A DNA stretch of 64,000 nt from Hordeum vulgare subsp. vulgare (GCF_904849725.1 NC_058519.1:576536669-576600668), one strand, 5' to 3'; positions 1 to 10,470 are shown, numbered from the stretch's first letter. Numbers and translations: made by a program. The notes: generated by a model from the sequence alone, not told the origin.

Positions 1-100
1 TAAAGCACCGGATCCCATCAGAACTCCGAAGTTAAGCGTGCTTGGGCGAGAGTAGTACTAGGATGGGTGACCTCCTGGGAAGTCCTCGTGTTGCATTCCC
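1..100 (+). rRNA. 5S rRNA, cut at window start
   Basis: Only +21 to +120 is in the window. This part matches the consensus and holds all three internal promoter boxes. Confidence 0.95.
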
Positions 101-224
101 CTTTTTAAATATATTTTTGCGCCACGTGACAAGGATGACGCGGGACCGTGATCTATATGACCTCATTTTCTTATTTTTGACGATTACTGTGTGACTTTTC
201 CCACCGCGCTTGACACCCAACGAC

Positions 225-257
<33 letters not shown>

Positions 258-260
258 GGG

Positions 261-293
261 CAAGCATAAGGAACAAATAGATAGTTGCATGTC
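261..293 (+). promoter_or_regulatory. 5' flanking promoter region of a 5S unit (representative)
   Basis: This is the conserved flank between the TAG tract and the gene, present in nearly every unit. C at -1 fits the plant 5S rule. An ATAAGG element at -28 (266-271) sits where Arabidopsis has its TATA-like box but is a weak match. The GC dinucleotide expected near -12 is instead at -7/-6 (287-288). The role is inferred by analogy with plant 5S genes. The flank is absent from the 13 units whose 5' half is missing. Confidence 0.6.
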
Positions 294-413
294 GGATGCG
301 ATCATACCAGCACTAAAGCACCGGATCCCATCAGAACTCCGAAGTTAAGCGTGCTTGGGCGATAGTAGTACTAGGATGGGTGACCTCTTGGGAAGTCCTC
401 GTGTTGCATTCCC
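294..413 (+). rRNA. 5S rRNA
   Basis: First complete copy. The gene encodes the ~120-nt 5S RNA of the large ribosomal subunit. The start is set by GGATGCGATC after C at -1 and the end by GCATTCCC before the T5 terminator. Helix I can form between +1 to +6 and +113 to +118, with a G-U wobble or a bulge because of the extra T in GCATTCC. G70T lies in the IE and C95T in the C box, so this variant may be transcribed less well. The same pair occurs at 2231, 3564 and 26494. Confidence 0.97.
343..390 (+). promoter_or_regulatory. Internal control region of 5S gene (representative)
   Basis: Gene positions +50 to +97. The A box (AGTTAAGCGTGCTTG, 343-357), intermediate element (360-365) and C box (373-390) would bind TFIIIA, then TFIIIC and TFIIIB, for RNA polymerase III. 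In this copy the IE carries G70T and the C box C95T. Box limits are taken from the classical 5S model, not measured here. Confidence 0.75.
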
Positions 414-414
414 C

Positions 415-431
415 TTTTTAAATATATTTTT
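415..431 (+). terminator. RNA polymerase III terminator, double T5 (representative)
   Basis: A T5 run (415-419) starts two bases after the gene end and a second T5 run follows at 427-431 as a possible backup. Both recur after almost all units. Exceptions are noted at the copies concerned, for example T4A4 after 32939, 57290 and 60169. Confidence 0.8.
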
Positions 432-435
432 GCGC

Positions 436-441
436 CACGTG
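436..441 (+). promoter_or_regulatory. CACGTG (G-box type) palindrome in spacer (representative)
   Basis: CCACGTGAC begins about 22 nt after the 5S gene and recurs in nearly all units. It is changed to CACATG in a subset, for example after 8963, 9872, 12038, 29630 and 49731. G-boxes bind plant bZIP and bHLH factors, but no role in 5S expression is shown by the sequence. Confidence 0.4.
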
Positions 442-600
442 ACAAGGATGACGCGGGAGCGTGATCTATATGACCTCATTTTCTTATTTTTGACGATTAC
501 TGTGTGACTTTTCCCACCGCGCTTGACACCCAACGACTAGTAGTAGTAGTAGTAGTAGTAGTAGGGGCAAGCATAAGGAACAAATAGATAGTTGCATGTC

Positions 601-720
601 GGATGCGATCATACCAGCACTAAAGCACCGGATACCATCAGAACTCCGAAGTTAACCGTGCTTGGGCGAGAGTAGTACTAGGATGGGTGACCTCCTGGGA
701 AGTCCTCGTGTTGCATTCCC
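601..720 (+). rRNA. 5S rRNA
   Basis: C34A and G56C (A box). The pair recurs at 2535 and 3868. The downstream spacer has GTGGCAAGG. Confidence 0.96.
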
Positions 721-844
721 CTTTTTAAATATATTTTTGCGCCACGTGGCAAGGATGACGCGGGAGCGTGATCTATATGACCTCATTTTCTTATTTTTGA
801 CGATTACTGTGTGACTTTTCCCACCGCGCTTGACACCCAACGAC

Positions 845-885
<41 letters not shown>

Positions 886-931
886 CTAGTAGTAGTAGTA
901 GTAGTAGTAGTAATAGTAGTAGTAGTAGTAG
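845..931 (+). repeat. TAG microsatellite, 29 triplets, interrupted
   Basis: TAG triplets with TAC and TAA interruptions. The same interruptions occur in the sister tract at 2779. Confidence 0.95.
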
Positions 932-967
932 GGGCAAGCATAAGGAACAAATAGATAGTTGCATGTC

Positions 968-1087
968 GGATGCGATCATACCAGCACTAAAGCACCGGAT
1001 CCCATTAGAACTCTGAAGTTAAGCGTGCTTGGGCGAGAGTAGTACTAGGATGGGTGACCTCCTGGGAAGTCCTCGTGTTGCATTCCC
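968..1087 (+). rRNA. 5S rRNA
   Basis: C39T and C47T (a CpG site); sisters at 2908 and 4184. Confidence 0.97.
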
Positions 1088-1211
1088 CTTTTTAAATATA
1101 TTTTTGCGCCACGTGACAAGGATGACGCGGGACCGTGATCTATATGACCTCATTTTCTTATTTTTGACGATTACTGTGTGACTTTTCCCACCGCGCTTGA
1201 CACCCAACGAC

Positions 1212-1256
<45 letters not shown>

Positions 1257-1292
1257 GGGCAAGCATAAGGAACAAATAGATGGTTGAATGTC

Positions 1293-1412
1293 GGATGCGA
1301 TCATTCCAGCACTGAAGCACCGGATCCCATCAGAACTCCGAAGTTAAGCGTGTTTGGGCGAGAGTAGTACTAGGATGGGTGACGTCCTCGGAAGTCCTCG
1401 TGTTGCATTCCC
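1293..1412 (+). rRNA. 5S rRNA, variant-rich
   Basis: A13T, A22G, C61T (A box), C92G and G97C (C box): five changes, two of them in the C box. The flank has GTTGAATG instead of GTTGCATG. The spacer also carries AAATATCTTT and TTTTTACG, so this unit is decaying as a whole. Confidence 0.94.
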
Positions 1413-1590
1413 CTTTTTAAATATCTTTTTGCGCCACGTGACAAGGATGACGCGGGAGCGTGATCTATATGACCTCATTTTCTTATTTTTTACGATTACT
1501 GTGTGACTTTTCCCACCGCGCTTGACACCCAACGACTAGTAGTAGTAGTAGTAGGGGCAAGCATAAGGAACAAATAGATAGTTGCATGTC

Positions 1591-1710
1591 GGATGCGATC
1601 ATACCAGCACTAAAGCACCGGATCCCATCAGAACTCCGAAGTTAAGCGTGCTTGGGCGAGAGTAGTACTAGGATGGTTGACCTCCTGGGAAGTCCTCGTG
1701 TTGCATTCCC
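1591..1710 (+). rRNA. 5S rRNA
   Basis: G87T in the C box only. Confidence 0.97.
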
Positions 1711-1915
1711 CTTTTTAAATATATTTTTGCGCCACGTGACAAGGATGACGCGGGACCGTGATCTATATGACCTCATTTTCTTATTTTTGACGATTACTGT
1801 GTGACTTTTCCCACCGCGCTTGACACCCAACGACTAGTAGTAGTAGTAGTAGTAGTAGTACTAGTAGTAGTAGTAGTAGGGGCAAGCATAAGGAACAAAT
1901 AGATAGTTGCATGTC

Positions 1916-2035
1916 GGATGCGATCATACCAGCACTAAAGCATCGGATCCCATCAGAACTCCGAAGTTAAGCGTGCTTGGGCGAGAGTAGTACTAGGATG
2001 GGTGACCTCCTGGGAAGTCCTCGTGTTGCATTCCC
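1916..2035 (+). rRNA. 5S rRNA
   Basis: C28T only. The spacer has a TA insertion in the AT stretch and GTGAATTTTCCC in place of GTGACTTTTCCC. Confidence 0.97.
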
Positions 2036-2161
2036 CTTTTTAAATATATATTTTTGCGCCACGTGACAAGGATGACGCGGGACCGTGATCTATATGACCT
2101 CATTTTCTTATTTTTGACGATTACTGTGTGAATTTTCCCACCGCGCTTGACACCCAACGAC

Positions 2162-2194
<33 letters not shown>

Positions 2195-2230
2195 GGGCAA
2201 GCATAAGGAACAAATAGATAGTTGCATGTC

Positions 2231-2350
2231 GGATGCGATCATACCAGCACTAAAGCACCGGATCCCATCAGAACTCCGAAGTTAAGCGTGCTTGGGCGAT
2301 AGTAGTACTAGGATGGGTGACCTCTTGGGAAGTCCTCGTGTTGCATTCCC
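2231..2350 (+). rRNA. 5S rRNA
   Basis: G70T and C95T, sister of 294. Confidence 0.97.
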
Positions 2351-2534
2351 CTTTTTAAATATATTTTTGCGCCACGTGACAAGGATGACGCGGGAGCGTG
2401 ATCTATATGACCTCATTTTCTTATTTTTGACGATTACTGTGTGACTTTTCCCACCGCGCTTGACACCCAACGACTAGTAGTAGTAGTAGTAGTAGTAGGG
2501 GCAAGCATAAGGAACAAATAGATAGTTGCATGTC

Positions 2535-2654
2535 GGATGCGATCATACCAGCACTAAAGCACCGGATACCATCAGAACTCCGAAGTTAACCGTGCTTGGG
2601 CGAGAGTAGTACTAGGATGGGTGACCTCCTGGGAAGTCCTCGTGTTGCATTCCC
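2535..2654 (+). rRNA. 5S rRNA
   Basis: C34A and G56C, sister of 601. Confidence 0.96.
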
Positions 2655-2778
2655 CTTTTTAAATATATTTTTGCGCCACGTGACAAGGATGACGCGGGAG
2701 CGTGATCTATATGACCTCATTTTCTTATTTTTGACGATTACTGTGTGACTTTTCCCACCGCGCTTGACACCCAACGAC

Positions 2779-2825
<47 letters not shown>

Positions 2826-2871
2826 CTAGTAGTAGTAGTAGTAGTAGTAGTAATAGTAGTAGTAGTAGTAG
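2779..2871 (+). repeat. TAG microsatellite, 31 triplets, interrupted
   Basis: Two triplets longer than the sister tract at 845, with the same TAC and TAA interruptions. Confidence 0.95.
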
Positions 2872-2907
2872 GGGCAAGCATAAGGAACAAATAGATAGTT
2901 GCATGTC

Positions 2908-3027
2908 GGATGCGATCATACCAGCACTAAAGCACCGGATCCCATTAGAACTCTGAAGTTAAGCGTGCTTGGGCGAGAGTAGTACTAGGATGGGTGACCA
3001 CCTGGGAAGTCCTCGTGTTGCATTCCC
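2908..3027 (+). rRNA. 5S rRNA
   Basis: C39T, C47T and T93A (C box). The spacer is of the GCGGC type. Confidence 0.96.
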
Positions 3028-3151
3028 CTTTTTAAATATATTTTTGCGGCACGTGACAAGGATGACGCGGGACCGTGATCTATATGACCTCATTTTCTTA
3101 TTTTTGACGATTACTGTGTGACTTTTCCCACCGCGCTTGACACCCAACGAC

Positions 3152-3214
<63 letters not shown>

Positions 3215-3250
3215 GGGCAAGCATAAGGAACAAATAGATGGTTGCATGTC

Positions 3251-3370
3251 GGATGCGATCATACCAGCACTGAAGCACCGGATCCCATCAGAACTCCGAA
3301 GTTAAGCGTGTTTGGGCGAGAGTAGTACTAGGATGGGTGACCTCCTGGGAAGTCCTCGTGTTGCATTCCC
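3251..3370 (+). rRNA. 5S rRNA
   Basis: A22G and C61T. It follows a 21-triplet TAG tract at 3152-3214. Confidence 0.97.
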
Positions 3371-3494
3371 CTTTTTAAATATATTTTTGCGCCACGTGAC
3401 AAGGATGACGCGGGACCGTGATCTATATGACCTCATTTTCTTATTTTTGACGATTACTGTGTGACTTTTCCCACCGCGCTTGACACCCAACGAC

Positions 3495-3527
<33 letters not shown>

Positions 3528-3563
3528 GGGCAAGCATAAGGAACAAATAGATAGTTGCATGTC

Positions 3564-3683
3564 GGATGCGATCATACCAGCACTAAAGCACCGGATCCCA
3601 TCAGAACTCCGAAGTTAAGCGTGCTTGGGCGATAGTAGTACTAGGATGGGTGACCTCTTGGGAAGTCCTCGTGTTGCATTCCC
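3564..3683 (+). rRNA. 5S rRNA
   Basis: G70T and C95T, start of the third four-unit block. Confidence 0.97.
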
Positions 3684-3867
3684 CTTTTTAAATATATTTT
3701 TGCGCCACGTGACAAGGATGACGCGGGAGCGTGATCTATATGACCTCATTTTCTTATTTTTGACGATTACTGTGTGACTTTTCCCACCGCGCTTGACACC
3801 CAACGACTAGTAGTAGTAGTAGTAGTAGTAGGGGCAAGCATAAGGAACAAATAGATAGTTGCATGTC

Positions 3868-3987
3868 GGATGCGATCATACCAGCACTAAAGCACCGGAT
3901 ACCATCAGAACTCCGAAGTTAACCGTGCTTGGGCGAGAGTAGTACTAGGATGGGTGACCTCCTGGGAAGTCCTCGTGTTGCATTCCC
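3868..3987 (+). rRNA. 5S rRNA
   Basis: C34A and G56C. The following TAG tract is much shorter than after 601 and 2535 but keeps the TAA interruption. Confidence 0.96.
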
Positions 3988-4183
3988 CTTTTTAAATATA
4001 TTTTTGCGCCACGTGACAAGGATGACGCGGGAGCGTGATCTATATGACCTCATTTTCTTATTTTTGACGATTACTGTGTGACTTTTCCCACCGCGCTTGA
4101 CACCCAACGACTAGTAGTAGTAGTAGTAATAGTAGTAGTAGTAGTAGGGGCAAGCATAAGGAACAAATAGATAGTTGCATGTC

Positions 4184-4303
4184 GGATGCGATCATACCAG
4201 CACTAAAGCACCGGATCCCATTAGAACTCTGAAGTTAAGCGTGCTTGGGCGAGAGTAGTACTAGGATGGGTGACCACCTGGGAAGTCCTCGTGTTGCATT
4301 CCC
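4184..4303 (+). rRNA. 5S rRNA
   Basis: C39T, C47T and T93A, sister of 2908 but with a GCGCC spacer. Confidence 0.96.
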
Positions 4304-4427
4304 CTTTTTAAATATATTTTTGCGCCACGTGACAAGGATGACGCGGGACCGTGATCTATATGACCTCATTTTCTTATTTTTGACGATTACTGTGTGACTT
4401 TTCCCACCGCGCTTGACACCCAACGAC

Positions 4428-4474
<47 letters not shown>

Positions 4475-4517
4475 GTAGTAGGGGCAAGCATAAGGAACAA
4501 ATAGATGGTTGCATGTC

Positions 4518-4637
4518 GGATGCGATCATACCAGCACTGAAGCACCGGATCCCATCAGAACTCCGAAGTTAAGCGTGTTTGGGCGAGAGTAGTACTAGGA
4601 TGGGTGACCTCCTGGGAAGTCCTCGTGTTGCATTCCC
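4518..4637 (+). rRNA. 5S rRNA
   Basis: A22G and C61T; sisters at 26822 and 50983 have the same TATTAG interruption upstream. Confidence 0.97.
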
Positions 4638-4815
4638 CTTTTTAAATATATTTTTGCGCCACGTGACAAGGATGACGCGGGAGCGTGATCTATATGACCT
4701 CATTTTCTTATTTTTGACGATTACTGTGTGACTTTTCCCACCGCGCTTGACACCCAACGACTAGTAGTAGTAGTAGTAGGGGCAAGCATAAGGAACAAAT
4801 AGATAGTTGCATGTC

Positions 4816-4935
4816 GGATGCGATCATACCAGCACTAAAGCACCGGATCCCATCAGAACTCCGAAGTTAAGCGTGCTTGGGCGAGAGTAGTACGAGGATG
4901 GGTGACCTCCTGGGAAGTCCTCGTGTTGCATTTCC
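4816..4935 (+). rRNA. 5S rRNA
   Basis: T79G just before the C box and C118T at the 3' end. It precedes the 33-triplet TAG tract. Confidence 0.96.
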
Positions 4936-5059
4936 CTTTTTAAATATATTTTTGCGCCACGTGACAAGGATGACGCGGGAGCGTGATCTATATGACCTCA
5001 TTTTCTTATTTTTGACGATTACTGTGTGACTTCTCCCACCGCGCTTGACACCCAACGAC

Positions 5060-5158
<99 letters not shown>
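5060..5158 (+). repeat. TAG microsatellite, 33 triplets
   Basis: Uninterrupted tract in the spacer after 4816. It is about three times the usual length. Confidence 0.95.
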
Positions 5159-5194
5159 GGGCAAGCATAAGGAACAAATAGATAGTTGCATGTC

Positions 5195-5314
5195 GGATGC
5201 GATCATACCAGCACTAAAGCACCGGATCCCATCAGAACTCCGAAGTTAAGCGTGCTTGGGCGAGAGTAGTACTAGGATGGGTGACCTCCTGGGAAGTCCT
5301 CGTGTTGCATTCCC
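5195..5314 (+). rRNA. 5S rRNA
   Basis: Consensus gene. The spacer has GACGCAGGACC and ACTTATCCC, shared with 28085 and 51584. Confidence 0.97.
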
Positions 5315-5498
5315 CTTTTTAAATATATTTTTGCGCCACGTGACAAGGATGACGCAGGACCGTGATCTATATGACCTCATTTTCTTATTTTTGACGATTA
5401 CTGTGTGACTTATCCCACCGCGCTTGACACCCAACGACTAGTAGTAGTAGTAGTAGTAGTAGGGGCAAGCATAAGGAACAAATAGATAGTTGCATGTC

Positions 5499-5618
5499 GG
5501 ATGCGATCATACCAGCACTAAAGCACCGGATCCCATCAGAACTCCGAAGTTAAGCGTGCTTGGGCGAGAGTAGTACTAGGATGGGTGACCTCCTGGGAAG
5601 TCCTCGTGTTGCATTCCC
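5499..5618 (+). rRNA. 5S rRNA
   Basis: Consensus gene with a GCGGC spacer carrying GTGAGAAGG and ATGAGCTC. Confidence 0.97.
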
Positions 5619-5808
5619 CTTTTTAAATATATTTTTGCGGCACGTGAGAAGGATGACGCGGGACCGTGATCTATATGAGCTCATTTTCTTATTTTTGACG
5701 ATTACTGTGTGACTTTTCCCACCGCGCTTGACACCCAACGACTAGTAGTAGTAGTAGTAGTAGTAGTAGTAGGGGCAAGCATAAGGAACAAATAGATAGT
5801 TGCATGTC

Positions 5809-5928
5809 GGATGCGATCATACCAGCACTAAAGCACCGGATCCCATCAGAACTCCGAAGTTAAGCATGCTTGGGCGAGAGTAGTACTAGGATGGGTGACC
5901 TCCTGGGAAGTCCTCGTGTTGCATTTCC
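5809..5928 (+). rRNA. 5S rRNA
   Basis: G58A (A box, CpG) and C118T. Confidence 0.97.
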
Positions 5929-6112
5929 CTTTTTAAATATATTTTTACGCCACGTGACAAGGATGACGCGGGAGCGTGATCTATATGACCTCATTTTCTT
6001 ATTTTTGACGATTACTGTGTGACTTTTTCCACCGCGCTTGACACCCAACGACTACTAGTAGTAGTAGTAGTAGTAGGGGCAAGCATAAGGAACAAATAGA
6101 TAGTTGCATGTC

Positions 6113-6232
6113 GGATGCGATCATACCAGCACTAAAGCACCGGATCCCATCAGAACTCCGAAGTTAAGCGTACTTGGGCGAGAGTAGTACTAGGATGGGT
6201 GACCTCCTGGGAAGTCCTCGTGTTGCATTCCC
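6113..6232 (+). rRNA. 5S rRNA
   Basis: G60A in the A box with a GCGGC spacer; sisters at 29010 and 52547. Confidence 0.97.
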
Positions 6233-6356
6233 CTTTTTAAATATATTTTTGCGGCACGTGACAAGGATGACGCGGGACCGTGATCTATATGACCTCATTT
6301 TCTTATTTTTGACGATTACTGTGTGACTTTTCCCACCGCGCTTGACACCCAACGAC

Positions 6357-6389
<33 letters not shown>

Positions 6390-6425
6390 GGGCAAGCATA
6401 AGGAAGAAATAGATAGTTGCATGTC

Positions 6426-6545
6426 GGATGCGATCATACCAGCACTAAAGCACCGGATCCCATCAGAACTCCGAAGTTAAGCGTGCTTGGGCGAGAGTAG
6501 TACTAGGATGGGTGACCTCCTGGGAAGTCCTCGTGTTGCATTCCC
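6426..6545 (+). rRNA. 5S rRNA
   Basis: Consensus gene; the flank has AAGAAATAG instead of AACAAATAG. Confidence 0.97.
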
Positions 6546-6744
6546 CTTTTTAAATATATTTTTGCGCCACGTGACAAGGATGACGCGGGAGCGTGATCTA
6601 TATGACCTCATTTTCTTATTTTTGACGATTACTGTGTGACTTTTCCCACCGCGCTTGACACCCAACGACTAGTAGTAGTAGTACTAGTAGTAGTAGTAGT
6701 AGTAGTAGGGGCAAGCATAAGGAACAAATAGATAGTTGCATGTC

Positions 6745-6864
6745 GGATGCGATCATACCAGCACTAAAGCACCGGATCCCATGAGAACTCCGAAGTTAAG
6801 CGTGCTTGGGCGAGAGTAGTACTAGGATGGGTGACCTCCTGGGAAGTCCTCGTGTTGCATTCCC
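6745..6864 (+). rRNA. 5S rRNA
   Basis: C39G only. Shared with the next unit, so the two are a recent single-unit duplication. Confidence 0.97.
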
Positions 6865-7060
6865 CTTTTTAAATATATTTTTGCGCCACGTGACAAGGAT
6901 GACGCGGGAGCGTGATCTATATGACCTCATTTTCTTATTTTTGACGATTACTGTGTGACTTTTCCCACCGCGCTTGACACCCAACGACTAGTAGTAGTAG
7001 TACTAGTAGTAGTAGTAGTAGTAGGGGCAAGCATAAGGAACAAATAGATAGTTGCATGTC

Positions 7061-7180
7061 GGATGCGATCATACCAGCACTAAAGCACCGGATCCCATGA
7101 GAACTCCGAAGTTAAGCGTGCTTGGGCGAGAGTAGTACTAGGATGGGTGACCTCCTGGGAAGTCCTCGTGTTGCATTCCC
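7061..7180 (+). rRNA. 5S rRNA
   Basis: C39G only, twin of 6745. Confidence 0.97.
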
Positions 7181-7361
7181 CTTTTTAAATATATTTTTGC
7201 GCCACGTGACAAGGATGACGCGGGAGCGTGATCTATATGACCTCATTTTCTTATTTTTGACGATTACTGTGTGACTTTTCCCACCGCGCTTGACACCCAA
7301 CGACTAGTAGTAGTAGTAGTAGTAGGGGCAAGCATAAGGAACAAATAGATAGTTGCATGTC

Positions 7362-7490
7362 GGATGCGATCATACCAGCACTAAAGCACCGGATCCCATC
7401 AGAACTCCGAAAACTCCGAAGTTAAGCGTGCTTGGGCAAGAGTAGTACTAGGATGGGTGACCTCCTGGGAAGTCCTCGTGTTGCATTCCC
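7362..7490 (+). rRNA. 5S rRNA with 9-bp internal duplication
   Basis: AACTCCGAA (+42 to +50) is present twice, giving a 129-nt gene. G68A is in the IE. The insertion lies just 5' of the A box and lengthens the start-to-box distance; the transcript would have an enlarged loop region. Activity is uncertain. Confidence 0.92.
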
Positions 7491-7614
7491 CTTTTTAAAT
7501 ATATTTTTGCGGCACGTGACAAGGATGACGCGGGACCGTGATCTATATGACCTCATTTTCTTATTTTTGACGATTACTGTGTGACTTTTCCCACCGCGCT
7601 TGACACCCAACGAC

Positions 7615-7650
<36 letters not shown>

Positions 7651-7686
7651 GGGCAAGCATAAGGAAGAAATAGATAGTTGCATGTC

Positions 7687-7806
7687 GGATGCGATCATAC
7701 CAGCACTAAAGCACCGGATCCCATCAGAACTCCGAAGTTAAGCGTGCTTGGGCGAGAGTAGTACTAGGATAAGTGACCTCCTCGGAAGTCCTCGTGTTGC
7801 ATTTCC
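7687..7806 (+). rRNA. 5S rRNA, C-box variant
   Basis: G85A, G86A and G97C in the C box plus C118T. Three C-box changes make weak TFIIIA binding likely (inference). Confidence 0.94.
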
Positions 7807-7930
7807 CTTTTTAAATATATTTTTGCGGCACGTGACAAGGATGACGCGGTACCGTGATCTATATGACCTCATTTTCTTATTTTTGACGATTACTGTGTGA
7901 CTTTTCCCACCGCGCTTGACACCCAACGAC

Positions 7931-7972
<42 letters not shown>

Positions 7973-8008
7973 GGGCAAGCATAAGGAACAAATAGATAGT
8001 TGCATGTC

Positions 8009-8128
8009 GGATGCGATCATACCAGCACTAAAGCACCGGATCCCATCAGAACTCCGAAGTTAAGCGTACTTGGGCGAGAGTAGTACTAGGATGGGTGACC
8101 TCCTCGGAAGTCCTCGTGTTGCATTCCC
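8009..8128 (+). rRNA. 5S rRNA
   Basis: G60A and G97C; sisters at 12357, 54148 and 54467. Confidence 0.97.
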
Positions 8129-8252
8129 CTTTTTAAATATATTTTTGCGGCACGTGACAAGGATGACGCGGGAGCGTGATCTATATGACCTCATTTTCTT
8201 ATTTTTGACGATTACTGTGTGACTTTTCCCACCGCGCTTGACACCCAACGAC

Positions 8253-8291
<39 letters not shown>

Positions 8292-8327
8292 GGGCAAGCA
8301 TAAGGAAGAAATAGATAGTTGCATGTC

Positions 8328-8447
8328 GGATGCGATCATACCAGCACTAAAGCACCGGATCCCATCAGAACTCCGAAGTTAAGCGTACTTGGGCGAGAGT
8401 AGTACTAGGATGGGTGACCTCCTCGGAAGTCCTCGTGCTGCATTCCC
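8328..8447 (+). rRNA. 5S rRNA
   Basis: G60A, G97C and T111C; sister at 12673. Confidence 0.97.
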
Positions 8448-8574
8448 CTTTTTAAATATATTTTTGCGGCACGTGACAAGGATGACGCGGGAGCGTGATC
8501 TATATGACCTCATTTTCTTATTTTTGACGATTACTGTGTGACTTTTCCCACCGCGCTTGACACCCAACGACTAC

Positions 8575-8619
<45 letters not shown>

Positions 8620-8655
8620 GGGCAAGCATAAGGAAGAAATAGATAGTTGCATGTG

Positions 8656-8775
8656 GGATGCGATCATACCAGCACTAAAGCACCGGATCTCATCAGAACT
8701 CCGAAGTTAAGCGTGCTTGGGCGAGAGTAGTACTAGGATGGGTGACCTCCTGGGAAGTCCTCGTGTTGCATTCCC
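8656..8775 (+). rRNA. 5S rRNA
   Basis: C35T. The base at -1 is G rather than C, which could affect initiation. Confidence 0.96.
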
Positions 8776-8962
8776 CTTTTTAAATATATTTTTGCGCCAC
8801 GTGACAAGGATGACGCGGGAGCGTGATCTATATGACCTCATTTTCTTATTTTTGACGATTACTGTGTGACTTTTCCCACCGCGCTTGACACCCAACGACT
8901 AGTAGTAGTAGTAGTAGTAGTAGTAGGGGCAAGCATAAGGAACAAATAGATAGTTGCATGTC

Positions 8963-9082
8963 GGATGCGATCATACCACCACTAAAGCACCGGATCCCAT
9001 CAGAACTCCGAAGTTAAGCGTGCTTGGGCGAGAGTAGTACTAGGATGGGTGACCTCATGGGAAGTCCTCGTGTTGCATTCCC
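8963..9082 (+). rRNA. 5S rRNA
   Basis: G17C and C95A (C box); the spacer palindrome is CACATG. Confidence 0.97.
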
Positions 9083-9260
9083 CTTTTTAAATATATTTTT
9101 GCGCCACATGACAAGGATGACGCGGGACCGTGATCTATATGACCTCATTTTCTTATTTTTGACGATTACTGTGTGACTTTTCCCACCGCGCTTGACACCC
9201 AACGACTAGTAGTAGTAGTAGTAGGGGCAAGCATAAGGAACAAATAGATAGTTGCATGTC

Positions 9261-9380
9261 GGATGCGATCATACCAGCACTAAAGCATCGGATCCCATCA
9301 GAACTCCGAAGTTAAGCGTGCTTGGGCGAGAGTAGTACTAGGATGTGTGACCTCCTGGGAAGTCCTCGTGTTGCATTCCC
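9261..9380 (+). rRNA. 5S rRNA
   Basis: C28T and G86T (C box); spacer TTTTTCAAT. Confidence 0.97.
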
Positions 9381-9561
9381 CTTTTTCAATATATTTTTGC
9401 GCCACGTGACAAGGATGACGCGGGACCGTGATCTATATGACCTCATTTTCTTATTTTTGACGATTACTGTGTGACTTTTCCCACCGCGCTTGACACCCAA
9501 CGACTAGTAGTAGTAGTAGTAGTAGGGGCAAGCATAAGGAAGAAATAGATAGTTGCATGTC

Positions 9562-9681
9562 GGATGCGATCATACCAGCACTAAAGCACCGGATCCCATC
9601 AGAACTCCGAAGTTAAGCGTGCTTGGGCGAGAGTAGTACTAGGATGGGTGACCTCCTGGGAAGTCCTCTTGTTGCATTCCC
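9562..9681 (+). rRNA. 5S rRNA
   Basis: G108T only. Confidence 0.97.
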
Positions 9682-9871
9682 CTTTTTAAATATATTTTTG
9701 CGCCACGTGACAAGGATGACGCGGGAGCGTGATCTATATGACCTCATTTTCTTATTTTTGACGATTACTGTGTGACTTTTCCCACCGCGCTTGACACCCA
9801 ACGACTAGTAGTAGTAGTAGTAGTAGTAGTAGTAGGGGCAAGCATAAGGAACAAATAGATAGTTGCATGTC

Positions 9872-9991
9872 GGATGCGATCATACCAGCACTAAAGCACC
9901 GGATCCCATCAGAACTCCGAAGTTAAGCGTGCTTGGGCGAGAGTAGTACTAGGATGGGTGACCTCATGGGAAGTCCTCGTGTTGCATTCCC
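9872..9991 (+). rRNA. 5S rRNA
   Basis: C95A; lacks the G17C of its sister 8963. Confidence 0.97.
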
Positions 9992-10169
9992 CTTTTTAAA
10001 TATATTTTTGCGCCACATGACAAGGATGACGCGGGACCGTGATCTATATGACCTCATTTTCTTATTTTTGACGATTACTGTGTGACTTTTCCCACCGCGC
10101 TTGACACCCAACGACTAGTAGTAGTAGTAGTAGGGGCAAGCATAAGGAACAAATAGATAGTTGCATGTC

Positions 10170-10289
10170 GGATGCGATCATACCAGCACTAAAGCATCGG
10201 ATCCCATCAGAACTCCGAAGTTAAGCGTGCTTGGGCGAGAGTAGTACTAGGATGTGTGACCTCCTGGGAAGTCCTCGTGTTGCATTCCC
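10170..10289 (+). rRNA. 5S rRNA
   Basis: C28T and G86T, sister of 9261. Confidence 0.97.
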
Positions 10290-10470
10290 CTTTTTCAATA
10301 TATTTTTGCGCCACGTGACAAGGATGACGCGGGACCGTGATCTATATGACCTCATTTTCTTATTTTTGACGATTACTGTGTGACTTTTCCCACCGCGCTT
10401 GACACCCAACGACTAGTAGTAGTAGTAGTAGTAGGGGCAAGCATAAGGAAGAAATAGATAGTTGCATGTC

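Larger units (their letters stand above)
414..600 (+). repeat. Intergenic spacer (representative)
   Basis: Order of parts: terminator T-runs, CACGTG palindrome, conserved block with two TGACG cores, ACACCCAACGAC, a TAG tract, GGGGCAAGCATAAGG and the 5' flank ending GTC. The conserved block changes little between units, while the TAG tract varies from about 4 to 105 triplets. No coding potential is inferred. Confidence 0.9.
294..4815 (+). repeat. Four-unit higher-order block, three copies
   Basis: The ordered signature G70T+C95T, then C34A+G56C, then C39T+C47T, then A22G occurs at 294-1590, 2231-3563 and 3564-4815. Two extra units (1591, 1916) lie between the first and second copies. T93A appears in the third unit of the last two copies only, so those two are closer relatives. 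Confidence 0.9.

Noticed and set aside
32..220. 62-codon open frames on the minus strand in almost every unit, with a Lys/Arg-rich product
   Set aside because: They run through the 5S gene and spacer in antisense, repeat only because the DNA repeats, and are broken by ordinary variants such as G108A. No sign of protein selection.
225..257. TAG tracts as telomere-like or centromere repeats
   Set aside because: TAG is not a plant telomere motif, and each tract sits at a fixed place in the 5S spacer.
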